64,000 nt of DNA from positions 1,364,001 to 1,428,000 of the forward strand of contig NZ_CP046654.1 in NCBI RefSeq assembly GCF_009759685.1, given 5' to 3'. Shown piece by piece: positions 54,952 to 63,861 of the stretch. The translations under genes were made by a program, and so were the position numbers. How positions within the stretch are numbered: the stretch's first letter is position 1; the number at the start of each line of letters is the position of its first letter. This DNA comes from Acinetobacter baumannii (GTDB lineage: Bacteria; Pseudomonadota; Gammaproteobacteria; Pseudomonadales; Moraxellaceae). Under the pieces are notes generated by a model. That model was not told where the DNA came from. It saw nothing but the letters and a program-made list of their open reading frames with translations, and did no database searches.

Positions 54952-56052
54952 TAGGACTTACGCATTGACGGATTCAAAAAAGTATTAAAATACTTTATAA
55001 AGTATCTGTGATCAGACGAATTAAACATGCTTCTACAGCAACTTGTACATTACCCATTTATATGGGCTTTCTCATGACAGAACCGAACTCTATTAGCTGC
55101 ACACAACTTGCCGAGACTTATAATATCTCGCATGATAGTGTAAATCGCTTTCTAGAGCGTGAAGACTACACACCGCACGACCTATATCAAGAATCAATTC
55201 AACATATTGATAATAATAAACTTATAGTCAGTATTGATGATACTGTTTTAGATAAACCATATAGTCAACATATGGACTTGGTTAGCTATTTTTGGTCAGG
55301 CAAACACCACCGATCCGTCAAGGGTATTAATCTCATTACCTTGTATGCGACAGATCAAAATGGTCAAAATATTCCAATTAATTTCCGAATTTATGACAAA
55401 TCTGAAAGTAAAACCAAGAATGATTACTTTATGGATATGTTAAGTGAAGTACTCAGTTGGGGTGCAAAGATTCAATTTATTACAGGTGATAGTTGGTATT
55501 CATCGACTGGAAATCTAAAAACCATAAGAAAATATGGTATTCGATTTATGTTTGGTATCGACTGTAACCGTAAGGTTTCCCCAGAAAAAGGACAATGGTT
55601 TCAACTGCGTTTATTGCCAGATTTCCATCAGGGTCAAGTGGTCTGGCTCAAAGATTTTGGCTTTGTACAATTATTTAAGACTCAGTTAAAAGAACAGCAG
55701 AGGTTTTATATTGTGCATCAAGATGAAGATGATTTATTGTCCTTTGAGGGTTTTCATGAATTACATTCAAGTCATTGGAAAATAGAGCAATATCACCGGG
55801 TGATTAAACAGGTTTGTCATATTGAAAAGTTTCAAGTAAGACGATCTAAACTGATTTTGAATCATATTTTTTCAGCCTTGATGGCCTACGTTGAGATACA
55901 AAAGAACCAGTTTGAGCGGATCTTTGAAAATGTATATCGTTGGCAGAAGAAATTATTTAGACCAGTTATCAAAAACTTCATTGATGACTTTATTCTCGAT
56001 AAAAATCATCTGCTACCACAGAGAATCTATAAATAATAGTGCGTAAGTCCTA
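54952..56052 (+). mobile_element. ISAba11 (IS701-like), 1101 bp
   Basis: Ends TAGGACTTACGCA and, inverted, TAGGACTTACGCA at the other side, 1101 bp apart, the length I recall for ISAba11. Left flank TATAA and right flank TTTTA differ, so the two sides come from different insertion events. The right end forms the boundary of the 36-kb unit. Confidence 0.85.
55008..56036 (+). CDS. ISAba11 transposase
   Basis: 342 residues if GTG at 55008 is used. A DDE-type transposase with IVSIDDTVLDKP, ITGDSWYSS and WKIEQYHR as likely D-D-E positions. It appears intact, so the element may be active. Confidence 0.88.
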   Translation: MIRRIKHASTATCTLPIYMGFLMTEPNSISCTQLAETYNISHDSVNRFLEREDYTPHDLYQESIQHIDNNKLIVSIDDTVLDKPYSQHMDLVSYFWSGKHHRSVKGINLITLYATDQNGQNIPINFRIYDKSESKTKNDYFMDMLSEVLSWGAKIQFITGDSWYSSTGNLKTIRKYGIRFMFGIDCNRKVSPEKGQWFQLRLLPDFHQGQVVWLKDFGFVQLFKTQLKEQQRFYIVHQDEDDLLSFEGFHELHSSHWKIEQYHRVIKQVCHIEKFQVRRSKLILNHIFSALMAYVEIQKNQFERIFENVYRWQKKLFRPVIKNFIDDFILDKNHLLPQRIYK

Positions 56053-56057
56053 TTTTA
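56053..56057. repeat. Right 5-bp target-site duplication TTTTA
   Basis: Pairs with 19891-19895. Confidence 0.85.
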
Positions 56058-56171
56058 TTAATTACATCTTTAGCACTCATGCTCAGTGCTTGTAACGATG
56101 ATAACGACTCAGATAATTCATCGCCAACAACACCGCCTACCAGTAATTGCAAAATGCACTGTGCACCATAA
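56058..56171 (+). pseudogene. 3' part of the split lipoprotein gene
   Basis: LITSLALMLSACNDDNDSDN to a stop at 56171, lacking a start. Joined to 19875-19895 it gives a 44-residue lipoprotein with an Asp/Ser/Thr/Pro-rich mature part. Separated from plc by 21 bases. Confidence 0.8.
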
Positions 56172-56192
56172 TAAGAACTCAGGATAGAACTA

Positions 56193-58361
56193 ATGAATCG
56201 TCGCGAATTTCTTTTAAATTCTACAAAAACAATGTTTGGGACAGCTGCTCTAGCGAGTTTCCCGCTGAGTATTCAAAAAGCGTTAGCAATTGACGCCAAA
56301 GTTGAAAGTGGAACAATTCAAGATGTTAAACACATTGTGATTTTGACTCAGGAAAACCGTTCATTTGATAATTATTTTGGAACACTAAAAGGTGTACGTG
56401 GTTTCGGCGACCGTTTTACCATTCCTATGACAGAAGGCCGAAAGGTTTGGGAACAATATGACGCCAACAAAAAGAAAGTATTGCCATACCACTTAGATAG
56501 TCATTTAGGAAATGCTCAGCGTGTTACTGGTACAAATCATTCATGGTCAGATGGTCAAGGTGCTTGGGATAATGGGCGTATGAGTGATTGGGTAACGCAT
56601 AAACAACCGCAGTCGATGGGCTACTACAAAAAACAAGAAGTTGAATATCAATTTGCCTTAGCGAATGCTTTTACGATTTGTGATGCCTACCACTGTGCCA
56701 TGCACGCGGGAACTAACCCGAACCGTAAATTTATCTGGACGGGAACCAATGGACCTACAGGTGCAGGTGTTGCGAGTGTGGTCAATGAATTTGATGGGAT
56801 TGGACCATCAACAGAAGGTTATGAATGGACGACGTATCCTGAGCGTTTACAGCAGGCTGGCGTGACATGGAAAGTTTATCAAAACATGCCGGATAACTTT
56901 ACTGATAACCCTTTAGCTGGTTTCAAGCAATATCGCCGTGCAAATGAGCAATCTGGTCAACCTGTCAGTAACGACACACTAACGTGTCCAGCATATGATG
57001 AAAAGATTGATGTGACTCAACCACTTTACAAAGGTATTGCCAATACCATGCCAGACGGTGGTTTTCTAGGAACTTTTAAAGCTGATATTGCGCAGGGTAA
57101 ATTACCGCAAGTGAGTTGGTTAGTTGCTCCTGCAACTTACAGTGAACATCCGGGGCCATCTAGTCCTGTACAAGGCGCTTGGTATATTCAGGAAGTATTA
57201 AATGTATTAACTGAAAACCCTCAAGTGTGGAGTCAAACCGTTTTATTGGTGAACTTCGATGAAAATGACGGTTTCTTTGACCATGTTCCTTCACCAAGCG
57301 CACCTTCTAAAGATATAAACGGTGTTGTATATGGAAAAACTACTTTAACGGACCAACAAGTATCTTTTGAATACTTTAACCATCCAGCAGTAGCGACTTC
57401 AAAATCTCAACCCGAAACAGACGGACGGGTGTATGGCCCAGGTGTACGCGTTCCAATGTATGTGATTTCGCCGTGGAGCCGTGGAGGATGGGTAAATTCT
57501 CAAGTCTTTGATCATACTTCTATTTTACAATTCTTAGAAAAACGTTTTGATGTGCAAGAACCTAACATTAGCCCATACCGCCGTGCTGTATGTGGTGATT
57601 TAACAACGGCATTTAATTTTAAAACACCGAATCTTTTGCCTGTTGCTGAACTAGATGGGAAGAAAACAAAAGCCGAAGCCGATGCGATTCGTGTCGCTCA
57701 AGAACTATTGCCGCAAGTTTCTGTTCCGAGCCAGCAACAATTTCCTCAGCAGGAAATAGGAATTCGACCTTCGCGTGCTTTACCTTATATTTTGCACACT
57801 AGTGCCAAAGTCGATGCCACTCAAAAAACGGTTAAGCTGATGTTCTCCAATACGGGTAAACAGGCAGCCGTTTTCCATGTCTATAATCGATTAGATCTTA
57901 CGGCAATTCCACGCCGCTATATGGTTGAGGCGGGCAAACAGCTTGATGACGTGTGGAATACTATCAATGGACAGTATGATTTATGGGTCCTTGGACCAAA
58001 TGGTTTTCACCGTGCGTTTAAAGGTAATTTAAGTCAAGCTAATCAGACTCAAGCATTACCGGAAATTAGAGTATGTGTAGAAGAATGTGATGCGAATTTA
58101 TATTTAAAAGTGCGTCATGATGGTAATAAGACAGTCAAGCTCAACGTCAAAGCTAATGCTTATCTACCAAACAAGACATGGGTGATAGAAACCAATAGTG
58201 TTGAAAAAGAACTGGTTTGGGATATGTCTGAATTTGGTGGTTGGTATGATTTTACGGTGACATTAGCGGACGATGCGACGTTTAGTCGCCGTTTTGCAGG
58301 ACGTATAGAAACTCAAGAAGATTCAATTTCTGATCCATATATGGGATATTTAGAGTCTTAA
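56193..58361 (+). CDS. plc: Phospholipase C, Tat-exported
   Basis: 722 residues with a twin-arginine signal (NRREFLLNSTKTMFGTAALA). The phosphoesterase core has IVILTQENRSFDNYFGTLKG and FDENDGFFDHVPSP, as in Pseudomonas PlcH/PlcN, followed by two C-terminal DUF756-like domains. It hydrolyses phosphatidylcholine-type lipids outside the cytoplasm. Confidence 0.92.
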   Translation: MNRREFLLNSTKTMFGTAALASFPLSIQKALAIDAKVESGTIQDVKHIVILTQENRSFDNYFGTLKGVRGFGDRFTIPMTEGRKVWEQYDANKKKVLPYHLDSHLGNAQRVTGTNHSWSDGQGAWDNGRMSDWVTHKQPQSMGYYKKQEVEYQFALANAFTICDAYHCAMHAGTNPNRKFIWTGTNGPTGAGVASVVNEFDGIGPSTEGYEWTTYPERLQQAGVTWKVYQNMPDNFTDNPLAGFKQYRRANEQSGQPVSNDTLTCPAYDEKIDVTQPLYKGIANTMPDGGFLGTFKADIAQGKLPQVSWLVAPATYSEHPGPSSPVQGAWYIQEVLNVLTENPQVWSQTVLLVNFDENDGFFDHVPSPSAPSKDINGVVYGKTTLTDQQVSFEYFNHPAVATSKSQPETDGRVYGPGVRVPMYVISPWSRGGWVNSQVFDHTSILQFLEKRFDVQEPNISPYRRAVCGDLTTAFNFKTPNLLPVAELDGKKTKAEADAIRVAQELLPQVSVPSQQQFPQQEIGIRPSRALPYILHTSAKVDATQKTVKLMFSNTGKQAAVFHVYNRLDLTAIPRRYMVEAGKQLDDVWNTINGQYDLWVLGPNGFHRAFKGNLSQANQTQALPEIRVCVEECDANLYLKVRHDGNKTVKLNVKANAYLPNKTWVIETNSVEKELVWDMSEFGGWYDFTVTLADDATFSRRFAGRIETQEDSISDPYMGYLES

Positions 58362-58471
58362 GTTGCTGTAATGCATGAATATTAAGCTGAAGTCTTAGTT
58401 AATAGTTATTTTAAATTAGTTAGCACGACGGAGTCTTATCGTTTATTCATCCAGTGGAAGTAGCTAATTCG

Positions 58472-58594
58472 TTACTTTGGTTTCGCCCAAAGTAAAGTAC
58501 GTAATAAAGATTAATTAATCTTTATTACGTATCGAAAGACAACAGTTGGCTTAATAACATTCGTGCGCTTCGACAAAGCTATAATCGCTTTGTC
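58472..58594. repeat. Three-hairpin cluster downstream of plc
   Basis: TTACTTTGG/CCAAAGTAA (58472-58495), a perfect 34-bp palindrome with half TACGTAATAAAGATTAA (58498-58531), and GACAAAGC/GCTTTGTC (58572-58594). The rest of the 420-base gap shows no gene. May be terminators plus a small mobile repeat remnant. Confidence 0.6.
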
Positions 58595-58782
58595 TTGCTC
58601 AGGTTGTAGATGACATCTCGCACAATCTAATGTTGGGAAATATAAATGAAGACAGGTAATAACTTTTCGTATAGATGAATAATAAAAATAAAGACTTACC
58701 TTTTGTAACAGAATCTCCTAAGCCTGGTCATATTTATCTTTTACCTTGAAACCCTAATTTTTTAAAGTGATGGGGAAAATTT

Positions 58783-58950
58783 ATGCTACAAGGTTTTATT
58801 GTATTATTAGCAGTAGTTACTTTTGTTTTAATGGCTGCCGATCCACGGGATAGTGGGGCACAAGCGACTCAGTCAGCATGGCAAAAAACACAAGCGGCAG
58901 ACATGACCAAGTCGCAAAAAAATACCAATAATGATGCTGATTTTATTTAG
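58783..58950 (+). CDS. Small membrane-anchored protein, 55 residues
   Basis: GGGGAAAATTT before ATG. One hydrophobic segment (FIVLLAVVTFVLMAA), then a polar tail. Its stop overlaps the end of the converging nadC by four bases. Function unknown. Confidence 0.6.
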   Translation: MLQGFIVLLAVVTFVLMAADPRDSGAQATQSAWQKTQAADMTKSQKNTNNDADFI

Positions 58951-59792
58951 GCATTAAAACGCATTGATAAATCAACGGCTTTGACATCTTTAGTCAACAC
59001 GCCCATAGAAATATAGTCGACACCAGTAGTCGCTACTTCGCGTAAGTTTTCAATAGTGATATTGCCCGAAGCTTCGAGTTTACAGCGTCCCGCCACGTGT
59101 TTTACAGCATCAATCATTTGTTGTTGGCTAAAATTGTCGAGCATGACAATGTCTGCACCTGCTTCAAGCGCTTGGTTTAGCTCATCCCAAGTTTCAACTT
59201 CGACTTCAACAGGTTTACCCGGCGCAATTTGATGTGCTTTTGCTATCGCTTGGGCAATACCGCCCGCTGCCATAATATGATTTTCTTTAATTAAGAATGC
59301 ATCAAATAAACCGAGGCGGTGATTTTGTCCGCCACCGACGGTTACGGCATATTTTTGTGCAATACGTAAGCCCGGTAAAGTTTTACGTGTATCGAGAAGC
59401 TTTGTGTTTAAACCTTCAAGATGCTGAACATATTCAGCAGTTTTTGTTGCAACAGCCGATAATGTTTGAATAAAGTTTAAAGCAGGGCGCTCTACAGTCA
59501 GTAAGCTACGTGCAGAACCAGCAAGCTTTAAAAAGGCTTCATTTGCAGCAACACGGTCACCTTCTTGTTTTAACCAAGTCACCTGTACAGTGTTGTCATA
59601 CGCTGAGATGAGCGCATTCACCCACGGCTGTCCAGCTAAAACCATATCTTCACGGCTGATGATAGTTGCGGTAGCTTGTTCATCTTCAGGTGTGAGCATG
59701 GCGGTAATGTCACCGTCCCCAATATCTTCTTGTAATGCTTGTTGAATATTGATTTGAATTGACTGTTCAAGCAAAGACTGAGGTATGCTCAT
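58947..59792 (-). CDS. nadC: Quinolinate phosphoribosyltransferase
   Basis: Makes nicotinate mononucleotide from quinolinate in NAD synthesis. 281 residues: EDIGDGDITAML, LLDTRKTLPGLRIAQKYAV, GGGQNHRLGLFDAFLIKENH, and EASGNITIENL. Divergent from ampD. Confidence 0.95.
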   Translation of the reverse strand: MSIPQSLLEQSIQINIQQALQEDIGDGDITAMLTPEDEQATATIISREDMVLAGQPWVNALISAYDNTVQVTWLKQEGDRVAANEAFLKLAGSARSLLTVERPALNFIQTLSAVATKTAEYVQHLEGLNTKLLDTRKTLPGLRIAQKYAVTVGGGQNHRLGLFDAFLIKENHIMAAGGIAQAIAKAHQIAPGKPVEVEVETWDELNQALEAGADIVMLDNFSQQQMIDAVKHVAGRCKLEASGNITIENLREVATTGVDYISMGVLTKDVKAVDLSMRFNA

Positions 59793-59963
59793 ACGGTTTC
59801 CATTTTGTCGATGACCCTAAAACTTGCGATATATTAGCACCGTCGACTTTAAAAATAAGCTGTTTTATCAGATTAATCGCGATAAACAATCATGCTGACT
59901 ACTCTGAAAAGCAATTAACTGTTTTAAACTAAAACAATTGGCAAGCAATTTATTGGCATCTCA

Positions 59964-60533
59964 ATGAAGCAAATCACACCGTATGAAGTTATAGATGGAC
60001 AATTAAAAGGGGCGAGACAAGTACCTTCTCCAAATTTTAACCAGCGTCCCGCTGGTACCGAAATACAAATGATTGTGGTTCATAATATTAGCTTGCCGCC
60101 TTCTCAGTTTGGGGGAGGCTATATTGAACAGTTTTTCCAAAATAAATTAGATTGGTCCGTTCATCCCTATTTTCAGACTATTGAAGGTATGCAAGTCTCT
60201 ACACACCTGTTAATTTTACGAACAGGTGAAGTCCTACAGTTTGTTAACTTTAATGATCGTGCATGGCATGCAGGGCGTTCAAGCTACTTAGCCAAAGTTG
60301 AATGTAATGATTATTCAATTGGTATTGAGCTTGAAGGAAGTGATGATTTACCTTTTGAAGACGTACAATATGAAGTGCTAACTGACGTTGTTAATGCTAT
60401 TCGTCAGGCCTATCCTGAAATTAAAAACCATATTGCAGGGCATTCAGACATTGCACCGGGCCGAAAAACCGATCCAGGACCTTATTTTAAATGGCAGCAC
60501 TTTAGGCAGTTGTTAGCACAGAAAAAAACTTGA
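59964..60533 (+). CDS. ampD: 1,6-anhydro-N-acetylmuramyl-L-alanine amidase AmpD
   Basis: Cytosolic zinc amidase of peptidoglycan recycling. VVHNISLPPSQFGG, SVHPYF, SIGIELEGSDD and AGHSDIAPGRKTDPGPYF carry the zinc His residues and catalytic positions. 189 residues, full length. Confidence 0.93.
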   Translation: MKQITPYEVIDGQLKGARQVPSPNFNQRPAGTEIQMIVVHNISLPPSQFGGGYIEQFFQNKLDWSVHPYFQTIEGMQVSTHLLILRTGEVLQFVNFNDRAWHAGRSSYLAKVECNDYSIGIELEGSDDLPFEDVQYEVLTDVVNAIRQAYPEIKNHIAGHSDIAPGRKTDPGPYFKWQHFRQLLAQKKT

Positions 60534-60614
60534 GTTCATTCATCATTTCACAACGAAAAGATTTTCTAGTTTCATTACAATAGCGACTTTCGAATATAGC
60601 TGTAGGTGAGTACG

Positions 60615-62156
60615 ATGGCATTATGGCGATCGACTTTTATTGTCAGTGCGATGACGATGTTGTCACGGGTATTGGGCTTAGTACGAGATGTCGTATTGCT
60701 CAACGTGTTTGGTGCGGGTAAAGATTTCGATACCTTCGTTGTGGCTTTTCGTATTCCCAACTTCTTTCGACGGTTGTTTGCCGAAGGGGCTTTTTCACAG
60801 GCTTTTATTCCGGTATTGACCGAATATAAAACAGGTCGTGCGCATGCAGAAGTACAGATCTTAATTAGTCGAGTATTTGGCTGTTTGCTGACAGTCATGA
60901 CTTTACTGACTTTCGTGGCTATGGTCTTAGCTCCAGCAATTATCTATATGTATGCGCCGGGTTTCCATAATGACCCTGAAAAGTTTGATTTAGCGGTCAG
61001 TATGTTCCGTCTGACCATTCCCTATTTAATGTTTATGTCGCTTACGGCTTTTGCCAGCAGCATCTTAAACAGTTATGGCTCGTTTGCCTCGCCAGCTTTT
61101 TCACCTGTTTTACTGAACGTAGCAATGATTGCAGGGGCTTGGTGGCTTACACCGTATATGGCTGAGCCAATCAAAGCTTTAGGTTGGTCGGTTGTTGCGG
61201 CTGGTATTTTACAGTTAGCGATACAAATTCCTGAGTTATGGCGTAAAAACTTACTGATCCCACCGAAAGTTGATTTTAAACATGAAGGTGTAGAACGTAT
61301 TTTAAAATTAATGCTTCCAGCATTATTTGGTGTATCTGTGACTCAGATTAACCTATTGCTAAATACGATTTGGGCATCTTTCATGCAAGATGGTTCAGTA
61401 TCTTGGCTCTACAGTGCCGAACGTATGACTGAGTTACCTTTAGGATTAATCGGTGTTGCGATTGGTACAGTGATTTTACCCTCACTGTCAGCACGTCATG
61501 CTGAACAAGACCAAGCGAAGTTTCGCAGTATGATCGATTGGGCAGCAAAAGTGATTGTGTTGGTTGGTTTGCCAGCAAGTATTGCTTTATTTATGCTTTC
61601 TACACCGATTATTCAGGCATTGTTCCAGCGTGGTGAGTTTGATTTACGCGATACACAAATGACAGCACTTGCATTGCAATGTATGAGTGCAGGCGTAATT
61701 TCCTTTATGTTAATTAAAGTATTTGCACCAGGTTTCTATGCGCAGCAAGATACAAAAACACCGGTCCGTGTGGGTTTAATGTCGGTTGCTGCCAATGCGA
61801 TTTTAAACGTTGTATTCATTGGTTTCTTTAAATTAATCAATTGGCATGCAGAGCATATGGCGCTTGCATTAGCCTCTTCTGGTTCAGCTTTAGTAAATGC
61901 AGGTTTGCTCTATTTCTACCTACATAAGCGTAATATTTTCCGATTTGGTGCACATTGGAAAAAACTGGCACTTCAATATGGCTTGGCCAACCTTGCGATG
62001 ATTGCAGCGCTTTGGTTCGGGTTAAATTGGTATAACGGAGAACTCTCTCAATGGGTTCGTGTTGCAGAGGTGGTAGGTTTATGCGTTGTAGGTGTGATCG
62101 CTTACTTAATTGGCTTATTACTGACAGGCTTTAGACCGAGAGATTTAAAACACTAA
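60615..62156 (+). CDS. murJ: Lipid II flippase MurJ
   Basis: 513 residues from the ATG at 60615 (TAGGTGAG precedes). A 14-span MOP-family protein: SAMTMLSRVLGLVRDVVLLN, FRIPNFFRRLFAEGAFSQAF, and the later PALFGVSVTQINLLLNT. It moves lipid-linked cell-wall precursor outward. Confidence 0.95.
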   Translation: MALWRSTFIVSAMTMLSRVLGLVRDVVLLNVFGAGKDFDTFVVAFRIPNFFRRLFAEGAFSQAFIPVLTEYKTGRAHAEVQILISRVFGCLLTVMTLLTFVAMVLAPAIIYMYAPGFHNDPEKFDLAVSMFRLTIPYLMFMSLTAFASSILNSYGSFASPAFSPVLLNVAMIAGAWWLTPYMAEPIKALGWSVVAAGILQLAIQIPELWRKNLLIPPKVDFKHEGVERILKLMLPALFGVSVTQINLLLNTIWASFMQDGSVSWLYSAERMTELPLGLIGVAIGTVILPSLSARHAEQDQAKFRSMIDWAAKVIVLVGLPASIALFMLSTPIIQALFQRGEFDLRDTQMTALALQCMSAGVISFMLIKVFAPGFYAQQDTKTPVRVGLMSVAANAILNVVFIGFFKLINWHAEHMALALASSGSALVNAGLLYFYLHKRNIFRFGAHWKKLALQYGLANLAMIAALWFGLNWYNGELSQWVRVAEVVGLCVVGVIAYLIGLLLTGFRPRDLKH

Positions 62157-62160
62157 AATA

Positions 62161-62190
62161 AAAAAGCGATCAATTTAGATCGCTTTTTTT
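62161..62190. terminator. Bidirectional terminator after murJ
   Basis: GCGATC/GATCGC stem within A- and T-runs, facing the converging FKBP gene. Confidence 0.9.
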
Positions 62191-62201
62191 ATCTTCGAAA
62201 A

Positions 62202-62897
62202 TTATTTTGGCAAAACTTGTAGCAACTCAATATCAAAAATTAAAGTACTATTTGGACCGATACTATCCCCAGCGCCAACTTCACCATAAGCAAGTTTTGC
62301 TGGAATGAAGAAACGGGTTTTACCGCCTTCTTTCATAGTTTGTAAGCCTTCGGTCCATCCAGCGATCACTTGATTTAACTGGAAATCAACAGGGTGATTA
62401 CGTGCAATTGAGCTATCAAATACAGTTCCGTCGAGTAAACGTCCTTCATAGTTTACTTTTACACGAGAGGTGGCTTTAGGTGTTTTACCAGTGCCTTCTT
62501 TTAATACCTGATATTGCAGACCTGATTTAGTCGCAATCACACCAGATTTTTTAGCATTTTCTGCCAGAAAAGCTGCACCAGCCTGAGCGTTTTGTTGACC
62601 TTGTTTTTGAAATTCGACTAGCTGTTTAGCTTCTAATGTTTTTTTATAATCATTAATTGCTTTCGCCATTTCTTCATCAGTTAGGCGTGCTGTCTTATTT
62701 TGAGCACCTTCTTGTAAACCTTGGTAAAAAATATCAAGATTTAAATCTGTTAACGCATCAGTATTATTACGGCCCATTAAATAACCATAACTATAACTAA
62801 ACTGATCTTTTGCCGGACTTTTATTTGTTATCGGTGCAGCAGCAAAAACAGATAAACTCATCGTTGACGCTGCAATAACCAAACTGATTTTTTTCAT
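62202..62897 (-). CDS. FKBP-type peptidyl-prolyl isomerase, FklB/FkpA-like
   Basis: 231 residues from the ATG at 62897; the upstream frame has only a TTG. Signal peptide MKKISLVIAASTMSLSVFAA, an N-terminal dimerisation domain (YSYGYLMGRN), then the FKBP domain (VKVNYEGRLLDGTVFDSS, GWTEGLQTMKEGGKTRFFIP). A periplasmic folding helper beside the capsule locus. Confidence 0.9.
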   Translation of the reverse strand: MKKISLVIAASTMSLSVFAAAPITNKSPAKDQFSYSYGYLMGRNNTDALTDLNLDIFYQGLQEGAQNKTARLTDEEMAKAINDYKKTLEAKQLVEFQKQGQQNAQAGAAFLAENAKKSGVIATKSGLQYQVLKEGTGKTPKATSRVKVNYEGRLLDGTVFDSSIARNHPVDFQLNQVIAGWTEGLQTMKEGGKTRFFIPAKLAYGEVGAGDSIGPNSTLIFDIELLQVLPK

Positions 62898-62907
62898 GTC
62901 ATTTTCC

Positions 62908-62938
62908 AAAAAAACAGGAGAGTATAACGACTCTCCTG
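62908..62938 (-). terminator. Terminator between the two FKBP genes
   Basis: CAGGAGAGT/ACTCTCCTG stem with a T-run on the minus strand, ending about ten bases before the next start. It may act as an attenuator limiting read-through. Confidence 0.8.
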
Positions 62939-62946
62939 GATTGTTA

Positions 62947-63669
62947 TTATTTCACTGAAATGAGTTCTACATCAAAAATCAGTGTACTGTTTGCTGGAAT
63001 TCCAGGAAGCTCTTGTGGGCCATATGCAAGATTTGATGGTATAAAGAAAGTCGCTTTTCCACCTTCTTTCATGAGTTGAAGACCTTCAGTCCAACCCGGA
63101 ATGACCTGATTAAGCGGGAATTCTACTGGTTGACCACGCTTATAAGAACTATCGAAAACCTGTCCATTAATTAAGCGGCCTTCATAATGTACTTTAACAA
63201 TAGACTGAGCAGTTGGCTGTTTACCAGTACCTTCTTTAGTAATGATATATTGCAAACCTGATACAGTAGTTTTTACACCAGCTTTCGTTTTATTTTCTGC
63301 AAGGAACTGTGCATCTGCAGAGTCAGTAGCTGTACCTGCTTGCTCAGGTTTGTCTTGATGCTGCATTTTTTGTTGTAACTCTTTTTCATAAGCAGCAACG
63401 GCAGCTTTTAAATCTTCTTGAGTATAAGCGCTAGGCTGCTTATTACGCGCATCATGGATCCCTTGAACAAATGCTTTGGTATCCAGCTCAGGAGGGGTTT
63501 GTTGAGCAACTTCATACCCAAGAACATAACTGATTTTTTGAATTGGAGAAGCATTTTTGTCTGCTTTACGTCCGACTTCTGTGGTCGGATGTTGAGTTGC
63601 ATAATATACAGGTACAAGTGCAGCACCGCCTAAAACTACAGCGACAGCAATGGGTAAGGCTTTACTCAT
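62947..63669 (-). CDS. fkpA: FKBP-type peptidyl-prolyl isomerase, FkpA-like
   Basis: 240 residues from the ATG at 63669 (GGAACCC upstream). N-terminal signal anchor (ALPIAVAVVLGGAALVPVYY), a dimerisation domain, and the FKBP domain (VKVHYEGRLINGQVFDSS, GWTEGLQLMKEGGKATFFIP). Paralogue of the neighbouring gene. The fkpA-wzc order marks the edge of the A. baumannii capsule locus. Confidence 0.9.
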   Translation of the reverse strand: MSKALPIAVAVVLGGAALVPVYYATQHPTTEVGRKADKNASPIQKISYVLGYEVAQQTPPELDTKAFVQGIHDARNKQPSAYTQEDLKAAVAAYEKELQQKMQHQDKPEQAGTATDSADAQFLAENKTKAGVKTTVSGLQYIITKEGTGKQPTAQSIVKVHYEGRLINGQVFDSSYKRGQPVEFPLNQVIPGWTEGLQLMKEGGKATFFIPSNLAYGPQELPGIPANSTLIFDVELISVK

Positions 63670-63815
63670 AAAGGGTTCCAAAAATAATCATTTGAGTCTA
63701 AAAGGCTGCTTCGATCTTAGCATGCTTCGACTTAAGCATAGAATGTTTAACAAAAAAAACGAGTGGTTTTTTATATATTTTAGTTAGTTTTAATGTGGCA
63801 AAACTTAAAAAGCAA

Positions 63816-63847
63816 ATAAAAAACCGGATCATTTGATCCGGTTTTTT
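63816..63847. terminator. Terminator after wzc
   Basis: AACCGGATC/GATCCGGTT stem with A- and T-runs, 14 bases past the wzc stop on the minus strand. Confidence 0.9.
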
Positions 63848-63861
63848 ATGAAGAGTTTTAA

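Larger units (their letters stand above)
19896..56052. mobile_element. 36.2-kb plasmid-derived insertion ending in ISAba11
   Basis: The unit begins AAGTACTTACGC and ends with complete ISAba11, whose terminus reads TAGGACTTACGC; ten of twelve positions match. TTTTA flanks both sides. These are the marks of one transposition event using the true right end of ISAba11 and a false left end. Content is mainly AT-rich plasmid-like genes with GIsul2 nested inside. No plasmid partition or full conjugation gene set was recognised, so it is probably a segment of a larger plasmid. An assembly artefact is the main alternative. Confidence 0.75.

Noticed and set aside
54947..56057. A simple ISAba11 insertion with its own target duplication
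   Set aside because: Flanking 5-mers TATAA and TTTTA differ; the matching TTTTA is 36 kb away at 19891.
58675..58749. A 24-codon frame upstream of the small membrane protein
   Set aside because: No ribosome site and no recognisable product.
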